A stretch of 62,280 bases of DNA. Origin: Gemmatimonadaceae bacterium. Its GTDB lineage: Bacteria; Gemmatimonadota; Gemmatimonadetes; Gemmatimonadales; Gemmatimonadaceae. Below, one piece after another: positions 10,858-20,141 of this stretch; positions within the stretch are counted from its first letter, which is position 1, and every line of letters begins with the position of its first letter. The notes below the pieces were generated by a model. The model was not told the DNA's origin. It did no database searches and was given only the letters and a program-made list of their open reading frames with translations. The translations under genes and the position numbers were made by a program. The stretch is from the NCBI GenBank assembly GCA_036273715.1, contig DASUHB010000015.1, positions 1 through 62,280 of the forward strand, written 5' to 3'.

Positions 10858-12170
10858 TGGGCTTTCCACACGCTCCGCACGCCAAGGAGACGCCGGTCCT
10901 CTCGCAATACTTCGGCGATCCGGCGGCGCGGACGGTCGCGGGGTGGAAACAGCGCGGCGGCTACGCCGCGCTGGAACAGGCGTTAGGCATGTCGCCCGCC
11001 GACATCGTGACCGTGGTCAAAGAATCGGGGCTCCGCGGCCGCGGCGGCGCCGGCTTTCCCACGGGCATGAAGTGGTCCTTCATGAAACCCGGCGACGGCA
11101 AACCGCACTACCTCTGCGTGAACGCCGACGAATCCGAGCCGGGCACGTTCAAGGACCGCGAGATCATGCGTTGGACGCCGCACGCGCTCATCGAGGGCGC
11201 CGCCATCGGTTCGTACGCCATGGGCGCCGAGACGTGCTACATCTACATCCGCGGCGAGTTCACCGAACCGCTCACCGTGATGAACGCGGCGGTGAACGAG
11301 GCGTACGCGGCCGGCATCGTCGGGCCTAACGCCATGGGCACCGGCAAGCGCATCGACGTGCACGTCCACAAGGGCGCCGGTGCGTACATCTGCGGCGAAG
11401 AAACGGCGCTCATGAATTCGCTCGAGGGCAAGCGCGGCAACCCGCGCATCAAGCCGCCGTTTCCGGCCGTGGCCGGCGTCTTCGGAATGCCCACCACGAT
11501 CAACAACGTCGAGACGCTCGCGGCAGTGCCGCACATCATGAACCGCGGCGCGGCCTGGTACAAAGGGATGTCCCACTCGAATCCAAAGAGCACGGGCACC
11601 AAGCTGTTCTCGGTGTGCGGCAACATCGCCAAGCCGGGCAATTACGAGGTCGAGATGGGATTTCCATTCAAGGATTTCCTGTACGACATGTGCGGCGGCC
11701 CCACGCCCGGCCGGCGATTCAAGGCCATTGTGCCGGGCGGGTCATCGGTGCCCATTCAAACGATGGAAGAGGCAGAAGCCACGCTCATGGACTACGAGGG
11801 GTTCGTCGCCCAGGGCTCGATGCTCGGCTCCGGCGGCGTCATCGTGTTCGATGATGCGCAGTGCATGGTGAAGCACATCGCACGGTTCGCGCGGTTCTAC
11901 GCGCACGAGAGCTGCGCGCAGTGCACGCAATGCCGCGAAGGCACCGCTTGGTGCACGCGCATCCTCGAGCGCATCGAGCGCGGCCACGGTACTATGGAAG
12001 ATCTCGACACGCTCCTGGATCTGTCCGAGCAGATGACGGCCAAAACGATCTGCGTGCTCAGCGACTCGTGCGCCGCACCGATCGTGTCCGGCATCCACAA
12101 GTTCCGGAGCGAATTCGAAGCACACATCACCGGCAAACGGTGCCCGATGGGCGCCACGGCGGCAGCCTGA
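10857..12170 (+). CDS. nuoF: NADH-quinone oxidoreductase subunit F
   Basis: 51-kDa subunit (437 residues) that binds NADH and FMN and carries [4Fe-4S] cluster N3. FMN/NADH sites: GLRGRGGAGFPTGMKW and YLCVNADESEPGTFKDRE. Glycine-rich stretches recur in YICGEETALMNSLEGKRG. The N3 cysteines are in SCAQCTQCREGT with a fourth cysteine about 40 residues later. The ATG overlaps the nuoE stop and the gene end overlaps nuoG (CTGATGG). Confidence 0.96.
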   Translation: MGFPHAPHAKETPVLSQYFGDPAARTVAGWKQRGGYAALEQALGMSPADIVTVVKESGLRGRGGAGFPTGMKWSFMKPGDGKPHYLCVNADESEPGTFKDREIMRWTPHALIEGAAIGSYAMGAETCYIYIRGEFTEPLTVMNAAVNEAYAAGIVGPNAMGTGKRIDVHVHKGAGAYICGEETALMNSLEGKRGNPRIKPPFPAVAGVFGMPTTINNVETLAAVPHIMNRGAAWYKGMSHSNPKSTGTKLFSVCGNIAKPGNYEVEMGFPFKDFLYDMCGGPTPGRRFKAIVPGGSSVPIQTMEEAEATLMDYEGFVAQGSMLGSGGVIVFDDAQCMVKHIARFARFYAHESCAQCTQCREGTAWCTRILERIERGHGTMEDLDTLLDLSEQMTAKTICVLSDSCAAPIVSGIHKFRSEFEAHITGKRCPMGATAAA

Positions 12171-13744
12171 TGGCAGACGCACAACAGGTCTCACTCACGA
12201 TCGAAGGACGCCAGGTCAGCGTTCCAGCAGGCACGTCCATACTCGAGGCGGCCAAAACCGTTGGCGTGCTCATCCCGCACTACTGCTACCATCCGGGACT
12301 CAGCATCGTCGGCAACTGCCGCATGTGCCAGGTCGAGGTCGAGAAAATGCCGAAGCTGGCGCCGGCGTGCCAAACGGCGGTTGCCGAGGGCCAGGTGGTG
12401 CACGTGTACGCCGACCGCGCGCTCAAGGCGCGCGAGGCGGTGCTCGAGTTCCTGCTGATCAACCATCCGCTCGACTGTCCCATCTGCGACAAGTCGGGTG
12501 AATGCGAGCTGCAGGACTACACGTACCGCGAGGGACGCGCCGCGGGACGCTTGCAGGACCCCAAACGGTTCAATCCGGCAGAAGACTTTGGGGGAGACGT
12601 CCAGTATGTGACGAACCGCTGTATTTTATGTACGCGTTGCGTGCGGTTCATGGACGAGGTGGCGCAGGATACCGCGCTCAACGTGAGCGAACGGGGCGAC
12701 CGCGCGGTGATCGGAAAGTTCGAGGGCAGGGACCTGACGCACCCGTGGGCCGCGAACGTCATCGATCTGTGTCCCGTCGGGGCGCTCCTCTCCAAGGACT
12801 TCCTCAACAAGTCGCGGGCGTGGGAGCTGGATCGCACGCCGTCGGTCTGTCCGAACTGTACGCAGGGCTGCAACACGATCCTCGAGACGCGGGACAACAT
12901 GGTGGTGCGGATGCGTCCGCGATCCAACCTGGACGTCAACCACTATTATCTCTGCGACGAGGGGCGCCTCGACTACCGCTGGATGAACCGGACCGACCGG
13001 CTCGAGGCGCCGCTCGTTAGGCGGGGAGACCGGCTGGCGGCCACCGACTGGGACGAAGCGCTGCGCGCCGCGGCGCTGCACCTGAACGGCAAGCGCGCGT
13101 TCGTGCTGGCCAGCCCGATGCTCTCCAATGAATCGCTGTGGGTGTTGTCGCGAATCATGAAGCACGGCGGCGGCGCGGGCGGGTTCCGCGTTAGGCGCGA
13201 GCCCGAGGCACCGCTGCCCGGCGTGCCCGACCTCGCCCGGCGCGCCGAGCGCGCCGCCAACGTGCGGGCGGCAGAGCTGTTCGGCTTCGCGAAAAGCGAC
13301 ACGCCGCTCGCCCGCATGCAGGAGGGCGACGTACTCATCGTGGCCGACCACGAGGTGGCCGCCGCCGATGCGCCAGCCCTGGCGAAAGCGAGCGCCGTGA
13401 TCGTGATCGGCACGACGATGCCGGAGCTCGTCTCGAACGCGATCGTTGCGCTGCCTTCCACCAACGTGGCGGAAGAAGACGGCACCTTCACGAATCTGCG
13501 CGGCCGCGTGCAGCAGTATCGGCAAGCACGCGCGGCGCCGGGCATGTCGCGTCCCGTGTGGTGGTCCGGCGGCGATCTCCTCGTCTTCCTTGGGGAGCGC
13601 GCAGGCTACTACATCGCCAGCGAAGCGTTCGCGGCGCTCGCGGCCCAGCAGCCGGAGTTCGCGGGTATGTCATACGAATCGCTCGGCTTCAAAGGCCAGG
13701 CGCTCGCCGGTCAGGCGGTGGCGGCGGGAGGCGCGGCGCGATGA
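12170..13744 (+). CDS. nuoG: NADH-quinone oxidoreductase subunit G (short form)
   Basis: Large iron-sulfur subunit of the NADH module. The N-terminal ferredoxin domain has [2Fe-2S] cysteines in HYCYHPGLSIVGNCRMC and ACQTAV. It is followed by the His-Cys3 cluster in HPLDCPICDKSGECELQDY and two further clusters in NRCILCTRCVRF with LCPVGAL. A Mo-bis-MGD-like domain begins at SVCPNCTQGCNT. The protein is only 524 residues, against roughly 690-900 in many relatives, so much of the vestigial molybdopterin-oxidoreductase domain is reduced. The reading frame is intact and the ends overlap both neighbours, so this looks like a natural minimal form, not a break. Confidence 0.92.
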   Translation: MADAQQVSLTIEGRQVSVPAGTSILEAAKTVGVLIPHYCYHPGLSIVGNCRMCQVEVEKMPKLAPACQTAVAEGQVVHVYADRALKAREAVLEFLLINHPLDCPICDKSGECELQDYTYREGRAAGRLQDPKRFNPAEDFGGDVQYVTNRCILCTRCVRFMDEVAQDTALNVSERGDRAVIGKFEGRDLTHPWAANVIDLCPVGALLSKDFLNKSRAWELDRTPSVCPNCTQGCNTILETRDNMVVRMRPRSNLDVNHYYLCDEGRLDYRWMNRTDRLEAPLVRRGDRLAATDWDEALRAAALHLNGKRAFVLASPMLSNESLWVLSRIMKHGGGAGGFRVRREPEAPLPGVPDLARRAERAANVRAAELFGFAKSDTPLARMQEGDVLIVADHEVAAADAPALAKASAVIVIGTTMPELVSNAIVALPSTNVAEEDGTFTNLRGRVQQYRQARAAPGMSRPVWWSGGDLLVFLGERAGYYIASEAFAALAAQQPEFAGMSYESLGFKGQALAGQAVAAGGAAR

Positions 13745-15045
13745 ACACGTACGCCGCGTTGATGCTCTTCCAGCACGCGTACGATCCGCAGGCGCCGGTG
13801 CACGGCGCGCCGTGGCTCTGGTTCTCGATCATCAAGATTCTGGTGGTGTTCACCGTCCTCATGGTGACCATCGCCTATCTGACGCTGGCCGAGCGGAAAA
13901 TCTCGGCGTGGATCCAGGACCGGCACGGGCCTAACCGGGTCGGGCCGCGCGGCCTGGCGCAGCCGCTCGCCGATGGGCTCAAGAACATCATGAAGGAAGA
14001 GACCTATCCGTCGGCGGCGTACGGCCCGTTGTTCATTCTCGCGCCGGTGATGTCGTTCATCCCCGCGCTGATCACCTTCGCGGTGATTCCGTTCGCCGCC
14101 CCGCTGCCGACGCCGTGGGGACTGGTGGACATGTCGATCGCCGACCTGCCCGTCGGGTTTCTGTACATCCTCGCGATCGCATCGCTCGGCGTGTACGGCA
14201 TCGTGCTCGCCGGATGGAGCTCCAACAACAAGTACGCGCTGTTAGGCGGGCTCCGGTCGAGCGCCCAGATGGTGAGCTACGAGGTGTCGATGGGCCTCGC
14301 CGTCGTGGCCGTGCTCCTGTTGTCGGGCAACGTCTCGCTCAGCTCCATCGTCGCGAGCCAGGTGGCCACGGGGTGGTATTTCTTCCCGTTGCTCATTGGC
14401 TTTTTCCTGTTCCTCGTCGCTGCGTTCGCCGAGACCAACCGGCTGCCGTTCGACTTGCCGGAAGCGGAGTCGGAGCTCATCGCCGGTTATCACACCGAGT
14501 ACAGCTCGATGAAGTTCTCGATGTTCTTCATCGCCGAGTACTCGAACATGACCACGGCCAGCGCGCTGCTCACGACGCTGTTCTTCGGCGGATGGGCCGT
14601 GCCATTCTGGACCACCGTGAACACGGCACCGTGGCATTGGTGGAAGACGGTGATCACGCTCGTGTGCTTCATGATCAAAACCGGCTTCTTCCTGTTCCTC
14701 TATATGTGGATTCGCTGGACGCTGCCGCGGTTCCGCTACGACCAGCTCATGAGCGTCGGCTGGAAGGTGATGCTGCCGATCGCGCTCTGCTATCTCGTGG
14801 TCATGGCGGGCGCGATCCTCGCGCTCGATGCGGCTGGCATCGCGCCCTCGGCCAGGTTAGGCGGTTTCGTGCCCGCGTATTGGGCGATCCTCGGCGTGCT
14901 CAACATCATCCTGGCCGTGCTCGTGTTCATGGTGTTGGACCGCGGCCGCCTCGTGAGCCCGGCTTCGGCGCGCGTCGGGCCGTCCGAGCTCGCCGAGCTC
15001 CGCGCGATGGCGACGCGCCGTCCGGCGCCGGTCCAGGGAGACTGA
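13741..15045 (+). CDS. nuoH: NADH-quinone oxidoreductase subunit H
   Basis: Membrane subunit (434 residues, about eight to nine helices) that joins the quinone chamber to the proton-pumping arm. Signatures: TLAERKISAWIQDRHGPNRVGPRG near the N-terminus, LADGLKNIMKEE, and the acidic quinone-site loop AAFAETNRLPFDLPEAESELIAGY, followed by YSSMKFSMFFIAEY. The C-terminus is longer than average and ends in a basic, Ala/Arg-rich tail. It overlaps nuoG by four bases. Confidence 0.95.
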   Translation: MNTYAALMLFQHAYDPQAPVHGAPWLWFSIIKILVVFTVLMVTIAYLTLAERKISAWIQDRHGPNRVGPRGLAQPLADGLKNIMKEETYPSAAYGPLFILAPVMSFIPALITFAVIPFAAPLPTPWGLVDMSIADLPVGFLYILAIASLGVYGIVLAGWSSNNKYALLGGLRSSAQMVSYEVSMGLAVVAVLLLSGNVSLSSIVASQVATGWYFFPLLIGFFLFLVAAFAETNRLPFDLPEAESELIAGYHTEYSSMKFSMFFIAEYSNMTTASALLTTLFFGGWAVPFWTTVNTAPWHWWKTVITLVCFMIKTGFFLFLYMWIRWTLPRFRYDQLMSVGWKVMLPIALCYLVVMAGAILALDAAGIAPSARLGGFVPAYWAILGVLNIILAVLVFMVLDRGRLVSPASARVGPSELAELRAMATRRPAPVQGD

Positions 15046-15047
15046 CC

Positions 15048-15545
15048 ATGGCCATTCAAGTGAAAGTGCTCGAGCGCCCGATCCGGCAGACGAGCTACGT
15101 GCGCGCGATGCTCAAAGGCATGGCGATCACGTTCAAGCATCTCGCGAATCCGCACAAAGTCACGTGGCAGTATCCCGAACAGAAATGGGATCTATCGCCT
15201 CGCTGGCGCGGAACGCATCGGATGCTCACCGACGAGAACGGGAAAGCAAAGTGCGTGGCGTGCGGCCTCTGTCCGCAGATCTGTCCGGCCAATTGCATCA
15301 AGCTGGTGCCGGGCGAAGATGAAGAAGGGAACCGCTATCCGCTGGTGTACGAGATCGACGAGTTCCGTTGCATCTTCTGCGGCTACTGCCAGGAAGTCTG
15401 CCCGGAGGAAGCCATCCACGTCGGGCGCCACTACGAGAATTCGGAATACAGCCGCGCCGGCTTCGTGTACGACCTCGAGCGTCTGATGGCGCAGACGCAT
15501 CCGGTATGCGAGATGTGGGACCCCGCCGACCCGCGAGGCGAGTGA
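15048..15545 (+). CDS. nuoI: NADH-quinone oxidoreductase subunit I
   Basis: Ferredoxin-like subunit (165 residues) carrying tandem [4Fe-4S] clusters N6a and N6b next to NuoB. The two motifs are CVACGLCPQICPANC and CIFCGYCQEVCPEEA, both with complete cysteines. The N-terminus contains an amphipathic helix (AMLKGMAITFKHL) as in relatives. The ATG at 15048 follows the nuoH stop by two bases; the stop overlaps the nuoJ ATG. Confidence 0.95.
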   Translation: MAIQVKVLERPIRQTSYVRAMLKGMAITFKHLANPHKVTWQYPEQKWDLSPRWRGTHRMLTDENGKAKCVACGLCPQICPANCIKLVPGEDEEGNRYPLVYEIDEFRCIFCGYCQEVCPEEAIHVGRHYENSEYSRAGFVYDLERLMAQTHPVCEMWDPADPRGE

Positions 15546-16057
15546 TGCCTAACGGGTTCGTCTACGAGTTCCTGTTCTACCTGTTCGGCCTGATTGCCAT
15601 CGTCTCGGCGGCGATCTTCGTGACGCGCCGCAATGCGGTCGCCGCCGCGCTGTGGCTGGTCAACACGATGTTCTGCCTCGCGGCGCTGTACATCATGATG
15701 GATGCGCAATTCGTCGGGGCGATCCAGGTGCTGGTGTATGCCGGCGCCATCATGGTGGTGTTCCTCTTCGTCGTGATGCTGCTCAACCTCGGCTTGCCGC
15801 CGAGCGTGGCCGACATCAAGAGCAAGGGCGCGCGGATCATCGCGCTCCTGGCGGGACTCGCAATGCTCGCCGAAATTCTGGTGTTGGCGCGACAGAAGCT
15901 GCCGGCGGAGCTGCCGTGGCTGCCGCGTGAGACGAGTGTGACGACGCCCATCACCGAGCCGCTCTTCCGCGCCTACCTCCTGCCGTTCGAGATCACGAGT
16001 GTGCTGCTCCTGGTCGCGATCGTCGGCGCCGTCGTCCTCGCCAAGCGCCGGAGTTAG
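15545..16057 (+). CDS. nuoJ: NADH-quinone oxidoreductase subunit J
   Basis: Five-helix membrane subunit, 170 residues. The long third helix region contains the conserved [21 protein letters not shown], part of the axis that couples quinone reduction to pumping. The start ATG overlaps the nuoI stop (GTGATGCCTAAC) and its second and third codons are made by a CCTAAC motif. It ends two bases before nuoK. Confidence 0.93.
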   Translation: MPNGFVYEFLFYLFGLIAIVSAAIFVTRRNAVAAALWLVNTMFCLAALYIMMDAQFVGAIQVLVYAGAIMVVFLFVVMLLNLGLPPSVADIKSKGARIIALLAGLAMLAEILVLARQKLPAELPWLPRETSVTTPITEPLFRAYLLPFEITSVLLLVAIVGAVVLAKRRS

Positions 16058-16059
16058 TC

Positions 16060-16353
16060 ATGGTTCCCGAAGCCCTGTTCTTCTCGGCGATTCTGTTCGT
16101 GATCGGCGTCGTGGGCGTGCTCACGCGGCGCAACGCGATCATCATTTTCATGTGCGTCGAGCTCATGCTCAACGCCGTGAATCTGTCGTTCATTGGATTT
16201 TCGCGGCTGTATGGAGCGGGCGGTCAGGTGTTCGTGATCTTCGTCATGAGCGTCGCCGCCGCTGAAGCAGCCGTTGGCTTGGCCATCATCATCGCGATCT
16301 TCCGCCACCACGAAACGGTGGACCTCAAGAACATCAATCTGCTCAAAGGGTGA
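16060..16353 (+). CDS. nuoK: NADH-quinone oxidoreductase subunit K
   Basis: Three-helix membrane subunit, 97 residues, homologous to MrpC. The two buried glutamates of the family are present in helix 2 ([13 protein letters not shown]) and helix 3 ([11 protein letters not shown]). It sits between nuoJ and nuoL in standard order; its stop overlaps the nuoL ATG (GGTGATGC). Confidence 0.95.
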   Translation: MVPEALFFSAILFVIGVVGVLTRRNAIIIFMCVELMLNAVNLSFIGFSRLYGAGGQVFVIFVMSVAAAEAAVGLAIIIAIFRHHETVDLKNINLLKG

Positions 16354-18545
16354 TGCTCCAGGTGCCCGTGCCCTTGGCCCAACCGGGCGGAGTGCATCCG
16401 CTTGCCGGCTCCATCGCCGAGCTGGTGTGGCTGCTGCCGATATTGCCGTTGATCGGTTTCGTGATCAACGGCGCCATCTCGTTGTTCACGTCGTTCCACG
16501 CGGGACCGGCGGATCCGTCGGCCGCGCACGGCGAGCGCGGCGTTGCGCACGCCGGCCACGAGGCACACGACGCGCACGATGAGCACGAGGCGCCCACGCG
16601 CGCCCCGCTGCACGCCATCGTGACGATCGTCGGACCACTCGTGCTGATTCTCGCCTTTGCACTGGCGGTCGCGATTTTCTTCGCGCTGCCGTCGCACATG
16701 GCCACGCCGTTCGTCAAGACGTACTTCGCCTGGATGCCGGTGGGCACCGACCTGCCGATTCATTGGGCATTCCAGGTGGATCAATTGTCGGTGATGATGG
16801 TGCTGTTCGTCACCGGTGTGAGCGCGCTGATTCACATCTTCAGCGTCGGCTACATGGGCGACGATCGGGGCTACGCGCGCTACTTCGCGTTCCTGAACCT
16901 GTTCGTCGCGTTCATGCTGGTGCTCGTGTTGGGCGCGAGCTATCCGGTGATGTTCGTCGGGTGGGAAGGCGTGGGCCTCGTGTCGTACCTGCTGATCGGA
17001 TTCTGGTTCAACGACAAGGCGAACGCCGATGCGGGCAAGAAGGCCTTCATCGTGAATCGCATCGGCGACTTCGGATTCCTGATCGCGATGTTCCTGATCT
17101 GGTCGAACGTGGGCACGCTGGATTTCTCCGGCGTGGCAGCGGGCGTCGGTTCGCTGCCGGCGGGCGGACCGTTGCTCACGACCATCTGTCTGTTCCTGTT
17201 GCTCGGCTGCACGGGCAAGAGCGCGCAGATCCCGTTGTACGTCTGGCTCCCCGATGCGATGGCGGGCCCGACGCCGGTGTCGGCGCTCATTCATGCGGCG
17301 ACGATGGTGACCGCGGGCGTGTATCTCGTGGCGCGGAGCTCGTTCCTGTTCTCGCTGTCGCCCGTTGCTTGCCTAACGGTAGCGGTGATCGGCGCGGTGA
17401 CGGCGCTGTTCGCGGCGACGATCGGCCTCAAGCAGTGGGACATCAAGAAGGTCCTGGCGTATTCGACGGTCTCGCAGATCGGCTACATGTTCATCGGCGT
17501 CGGGGTGGGCGCCTACGTGGCCGGTCTGTTTCACGTCATCACGCACTCGTTCTTCAAGGCGCTGCTGTTCCTCGGCGCCGGTTCGGTGATCTTCGGGATG
17601 CATGCGGCGTATCACCACACGCACAGCACCGAAGACGCGCAGGACATGCGCAACATGGGCGGGCTGCGCGCGTACATGCCGGTGACGTTCGTCATGATGT
17701 GGATCGCGACGCTGGCGATCTCCGGCATTCCCATCTTCGCCGGATTTTTCTCCAAGGATGAGATCCTCGGCTCGGTGATCGCGCGGGCGGGCGACAGCAC
17801 GCTCGCCGATGTCCATTGGTTAGGCATTCCGGGCAGCGCCGTGTTGTACGCGGTGTACGTGCTGGGGCTCGCCGGTGCGTTCCTGACCGCGCTGTACATG
17901 ACGCGCATGATGCTCTACACCTTCCACGGACCGAACCGGAGCGGCGCCGAGAACCAGGCGCACCTGCACGAGGCGCCGCCGATCCTTACGTTCCCGGTGG
18001 TCGTGCTCGGTGTGTTGAGCGTGTTAGGCGGCATCATCAATCTGCCGGCGTTCCTGCACCTGCCCGCGGGTTGGACCGGCGCGCTCGATCAGTGGCTCGC
18101 GCCGGTGGTCGGCGACGCGACGCTCCATGTCACGCACGGGGTCGCGGCCGAAACGCCCAACGAGTTGGCGCTCGTCGGACTGGCCGTCGTGGTCGCCATC
18201 GCCGGCATCGTCACCGCCTTCGTGAAGCTCAAGCCGGCGGCGCTCGTACCCAAGCGCGAGGCAAAGTCCGCGACGGGATTCGAGCGGGTGCTCGAGAACA
18301 AATACTACGTGGACGAGTTCTACGATCGCGCGGTGGTCACGCCGGTGGTCGCGGTATCGCGCTCGTTCTTGTGGAAGGGCATCGATGCCGGGCTCATCGA
18401 TGGAGTCCTGGTGAACGGCAGCGCGTGGTTCATGCGCGGGCTCGCGCGCATCGGCTCGTGGTTGCAAACGGGCCAGGTGGGTGCGTACGCCTGGGCGATC
18501 GTCATTGGGGTGCTCGCGGTGCTGGGCGCCTTCACTCTCCGCTGA
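16353..18545 (+). CDS. nuoL: NADH-quinone oxidoreductase subunit L
   Basis: Distal antiporter-like proton-pumping subunit, 730 residues with about 15-16 helices and the lateral amphipathic helix near the C-terminus. Family blocks: GWEGVGLVSYLLIGFWF, CTGKSAQIPLYVWLPDAMAGPTPVSALIHAATMVTAGVY (split here by normal reading), and KKVLAYSTVSQIGYMF. Unusually, the first loop (residues about 49-87) is rich in histidine and acid, with eight histidines. A GTG one codon upstream (16350) is an alternative start; I chose ATG because it overlaps the nuoK stop. Confidence 0.95.
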   Translation: MLQVPVPLAQPGGVHPLAGSIAELVWLLPILPLIGFVINGAISLFTSFHAGPADPSAAHGERGVAHAGHEAHDAHDEHEAPTRAPLHAIVTIVGPLVLILAFALAVAIFFALPSHMATPFVKTYFAWMPVGTDLPIHWAFQVDQLSVMMVLFVTGVSALIHIFSVGYMGDDRGYARYFAFLNLFVAFMLVLVLGASYPVMFVGWEGVGLVSYLLIGFWFNDKANADAGKKAFIVNRIGDFGFLIAMFLIWSNVGTLDFSGVAAGVGSLPAGGPLLTTICLFLLLGCTGKSAQIPLYVWLPDAMAGPTPVSALIHAATMVTAGVYLVARSSFLFSLSPVACLTVAVIGAVTALFAATIGLKQWDIKKVLAYSTVSQIGYMFIGVGVGAYVAGLFHVITHSFFKALLFLGAGSVIFGMHAAYHHTHSTEDAQDMRNMGGLRAYMPVTFVMMWIATLAISGIPIFAGFFSKDEILGSVIARAGDSTLADVHWLGIPGSAVLYAVYVLGLAGAFLTALYMTRMMLYTFHGPNRSGAENQAHLHEAPPILTFPVVVLGVLSVLGGIINLPAFLHLPAGWTGALDQWLAPVVGDATLHVTHGVAAETPNELALVGLAVVVAIAGIVTAFVKLKPAALVPKREAKSATGFERVLENKYYVDEFYDRAVVTPVVAVSRSFLWKGIDAGLIDGVLVNGSAWFMRGLARIGSWLQTGQVGAYAWAIVIGVLAVLGAFTLR

Positions 18546-18548
18546 TCC

Positions 18549-20141
18549 ATGCGCGAATTCCTCGCCTCCATTCACTACGGCGCGTGGGTTCTGCCGGCGC
18601 TGCTGCTGATTCCGCTGGCCGGCGCGCTGATCATCGTGCTGCAGTCGGCCTTCTCGCGCGACGACAGTTCGCTCGCCGCGGCGCCCTCGGCGCGGTGGAT
18701 CGCGCTGATCACGTTCCTCCTCGAGTTCATCGTCTCGTTAGGCATGTGGTGGGCATTCGACCCGGGCACCATTGCGTGGCAGTTCCGCGTCACGCATTGG
18801 TGGATCCCGGGCTGGGGCGCCAACTTCGACGTCGGGGTCGACGGCATCTCCCTCTTCATGGTGCTGCTCACCACGTTCCTCATGCCGCTGTCCGTGTTGG
18901 GCGGATGGACCAGCGTGCGCGAGAAGGTGCGCAGCTACTACGCGCTGCTGCTCATCCTGACCACCGGCATGATCGGCGTGTTCCTCGCGCTCGACCTCCT
19001 GTTCTTCTACGTGATGTGGGAGGTCATGCTGATTCCGATGTACTTCATCATCGGGATCTGGGGCGGCGAGCGGCGCATTTATGCCAGCGTCAAGTTCTTC
19101 ATTTATACGTTCCTCGGATCGCTGCTCATGCTCGTCGCGATCCTGTATCTGTGGCTGCACTCGGTCGACACCGTCACACTGAGCAACAGCTTCAGCTACG
19201 ACACCATCATGCAGCACGCGGCGTTCACATCGCGCGCGGCGCTCTGGCTCTTCGGCGCGTTCTTCCTCGCGTTCGCGGTGAAGGTGCCGATGTTCCCGTT
19301 CCACACGTGGCTGCCGGACGCACATACCGAGGCGCCCACGGCCGGATCGGTGATCCTCGCCGGCATCATGCTCAAGATGGGGACGTACGGGTTCCTGCGC
19401 TTCGCGCTCCCGCTGTTCCCGGGGGCGGCGCTCACGCCGTGGGTGCGCGACACGATCCTCACGCTCGCGGTCATCGGCATCATTTACGGCGCGCTTGTGG
19501 CGATGGTCCAGCCCGACTTCAAGCGCCTCGTCGCCTATTCATCGGTGAGCCACCTCGGCTTCGTGATGTTAGGCATCTATGCGCTGACGCTGCAGAGCGT
19601 GCAGGGCGCGCTCATGGTGATGATCAACCACGGCATCTCGACCGGCGCCCTGTTCCTCCTCATCGGCATGATCTACGAGCGGAAGCACACGCGTCTCATC
19701 GACGCGTACGGAGGCATCGCGCGCGTGGTGCCGATGTTCGCCGTCGTACTGACGCTCGTGTCGCTGAGCAGCATCGGACTCCCCGGCACGAACGGATTCG
19801 TGGGCGAATTCCTGGTGCTCGTCGGCTCGTTCAAGACGCATCCGTGGTTCACATTGTTCGCCACGACCGGCGTCATCTTCGCCGCGTGCTACCTGTTGTG
19901 GGCGATACAGCGCATCCTGTTCAACAAGCTGGACAAGCCGGAGAACGCGCTGCTGCGGGATCTGAATCCGCGCGAATTGGTGATCGTCGCCGTGGTCACC
20001 GTCGCAATTCTCTGGATCGGCATCTATCCGGCGCCCGTGCTTCGGCGCATGGAGCGCTCGGCGCAGAACTTCGTCCAGGTCGTGACGTCGAGCCCCGGAG
20101 CGCGGCTCGCGAGCGCGCCTGAGACCGGAGGCTCGCGATGA
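18549..20141 (+). CDS. nuoM: NADH-quinone oxidoreductase subunit M
   Basis: Second antiporter-like subunit, 530 residues, about 14 helices. Conserved segments: FFYVMWEVMLIPMYFIIGIWGG with the key glutamate, VKVPMFPFHTWLPDAHTEAPT with the pumping lysine, and FKRLVAYSSVSHLGFVMLGIY. The C-terminal tail is basic and Ser/Ala-rich. It starts three bases after nuoL and overlaps nuoN by four bases (GATGATG). Confidence 0.96.
   Translation: MREFLASIHYGAWVLPALLLIPLAGALIIVLQSAFSRDDSSLAAAPSARWIALITFLLEFIVSLGMWWAFDPGTIAWQFRVTHWWIPGWGANFDVGVDGISLFMVLLTTFLMPLSVLGGWTSVREKVRSYYALLLILTTGMIGVFLALDLLFFYVMWEVMLIPMYFIIGIWGGERRIYASVKFFIYTFLGSLLMLVAILYLWLHSVDTVTLSNSFSYDTIMQHAAFTSRAALWLFGAFFLAFAVKVPMFPFHTWLPDAHTEAPTAGSVILAGIMLKMGTYGFLRFALPLFPGAALTPWVRDTILTLAVIGIIYGALVAMVQPDFKRLVAYSSVSHLGFVMLGIYALTLQSVQGALMVMINHGISTGALFLLIGMIYERKHTRLIDAYGGIARVVPMFAVVLTLVSLSSIGLPGTNGFVGEFLVLVGSFKTHPWFTLFATTGVIFAACYLLWAIQRILFNKLDKPENALLRDLNPRELVIVAVVTVAILWIGIYPAPVLRRMERSAQNFVQVVTSSPGARLASAPETGGSR

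Noticed and set aside
17816-20122. 768-codon open frame on the + strand
   Set aside because: Overlaps nuoL and nuoM completely in another frame and has the low-complexity Arg/His/Gly composition of high-GC shadows.
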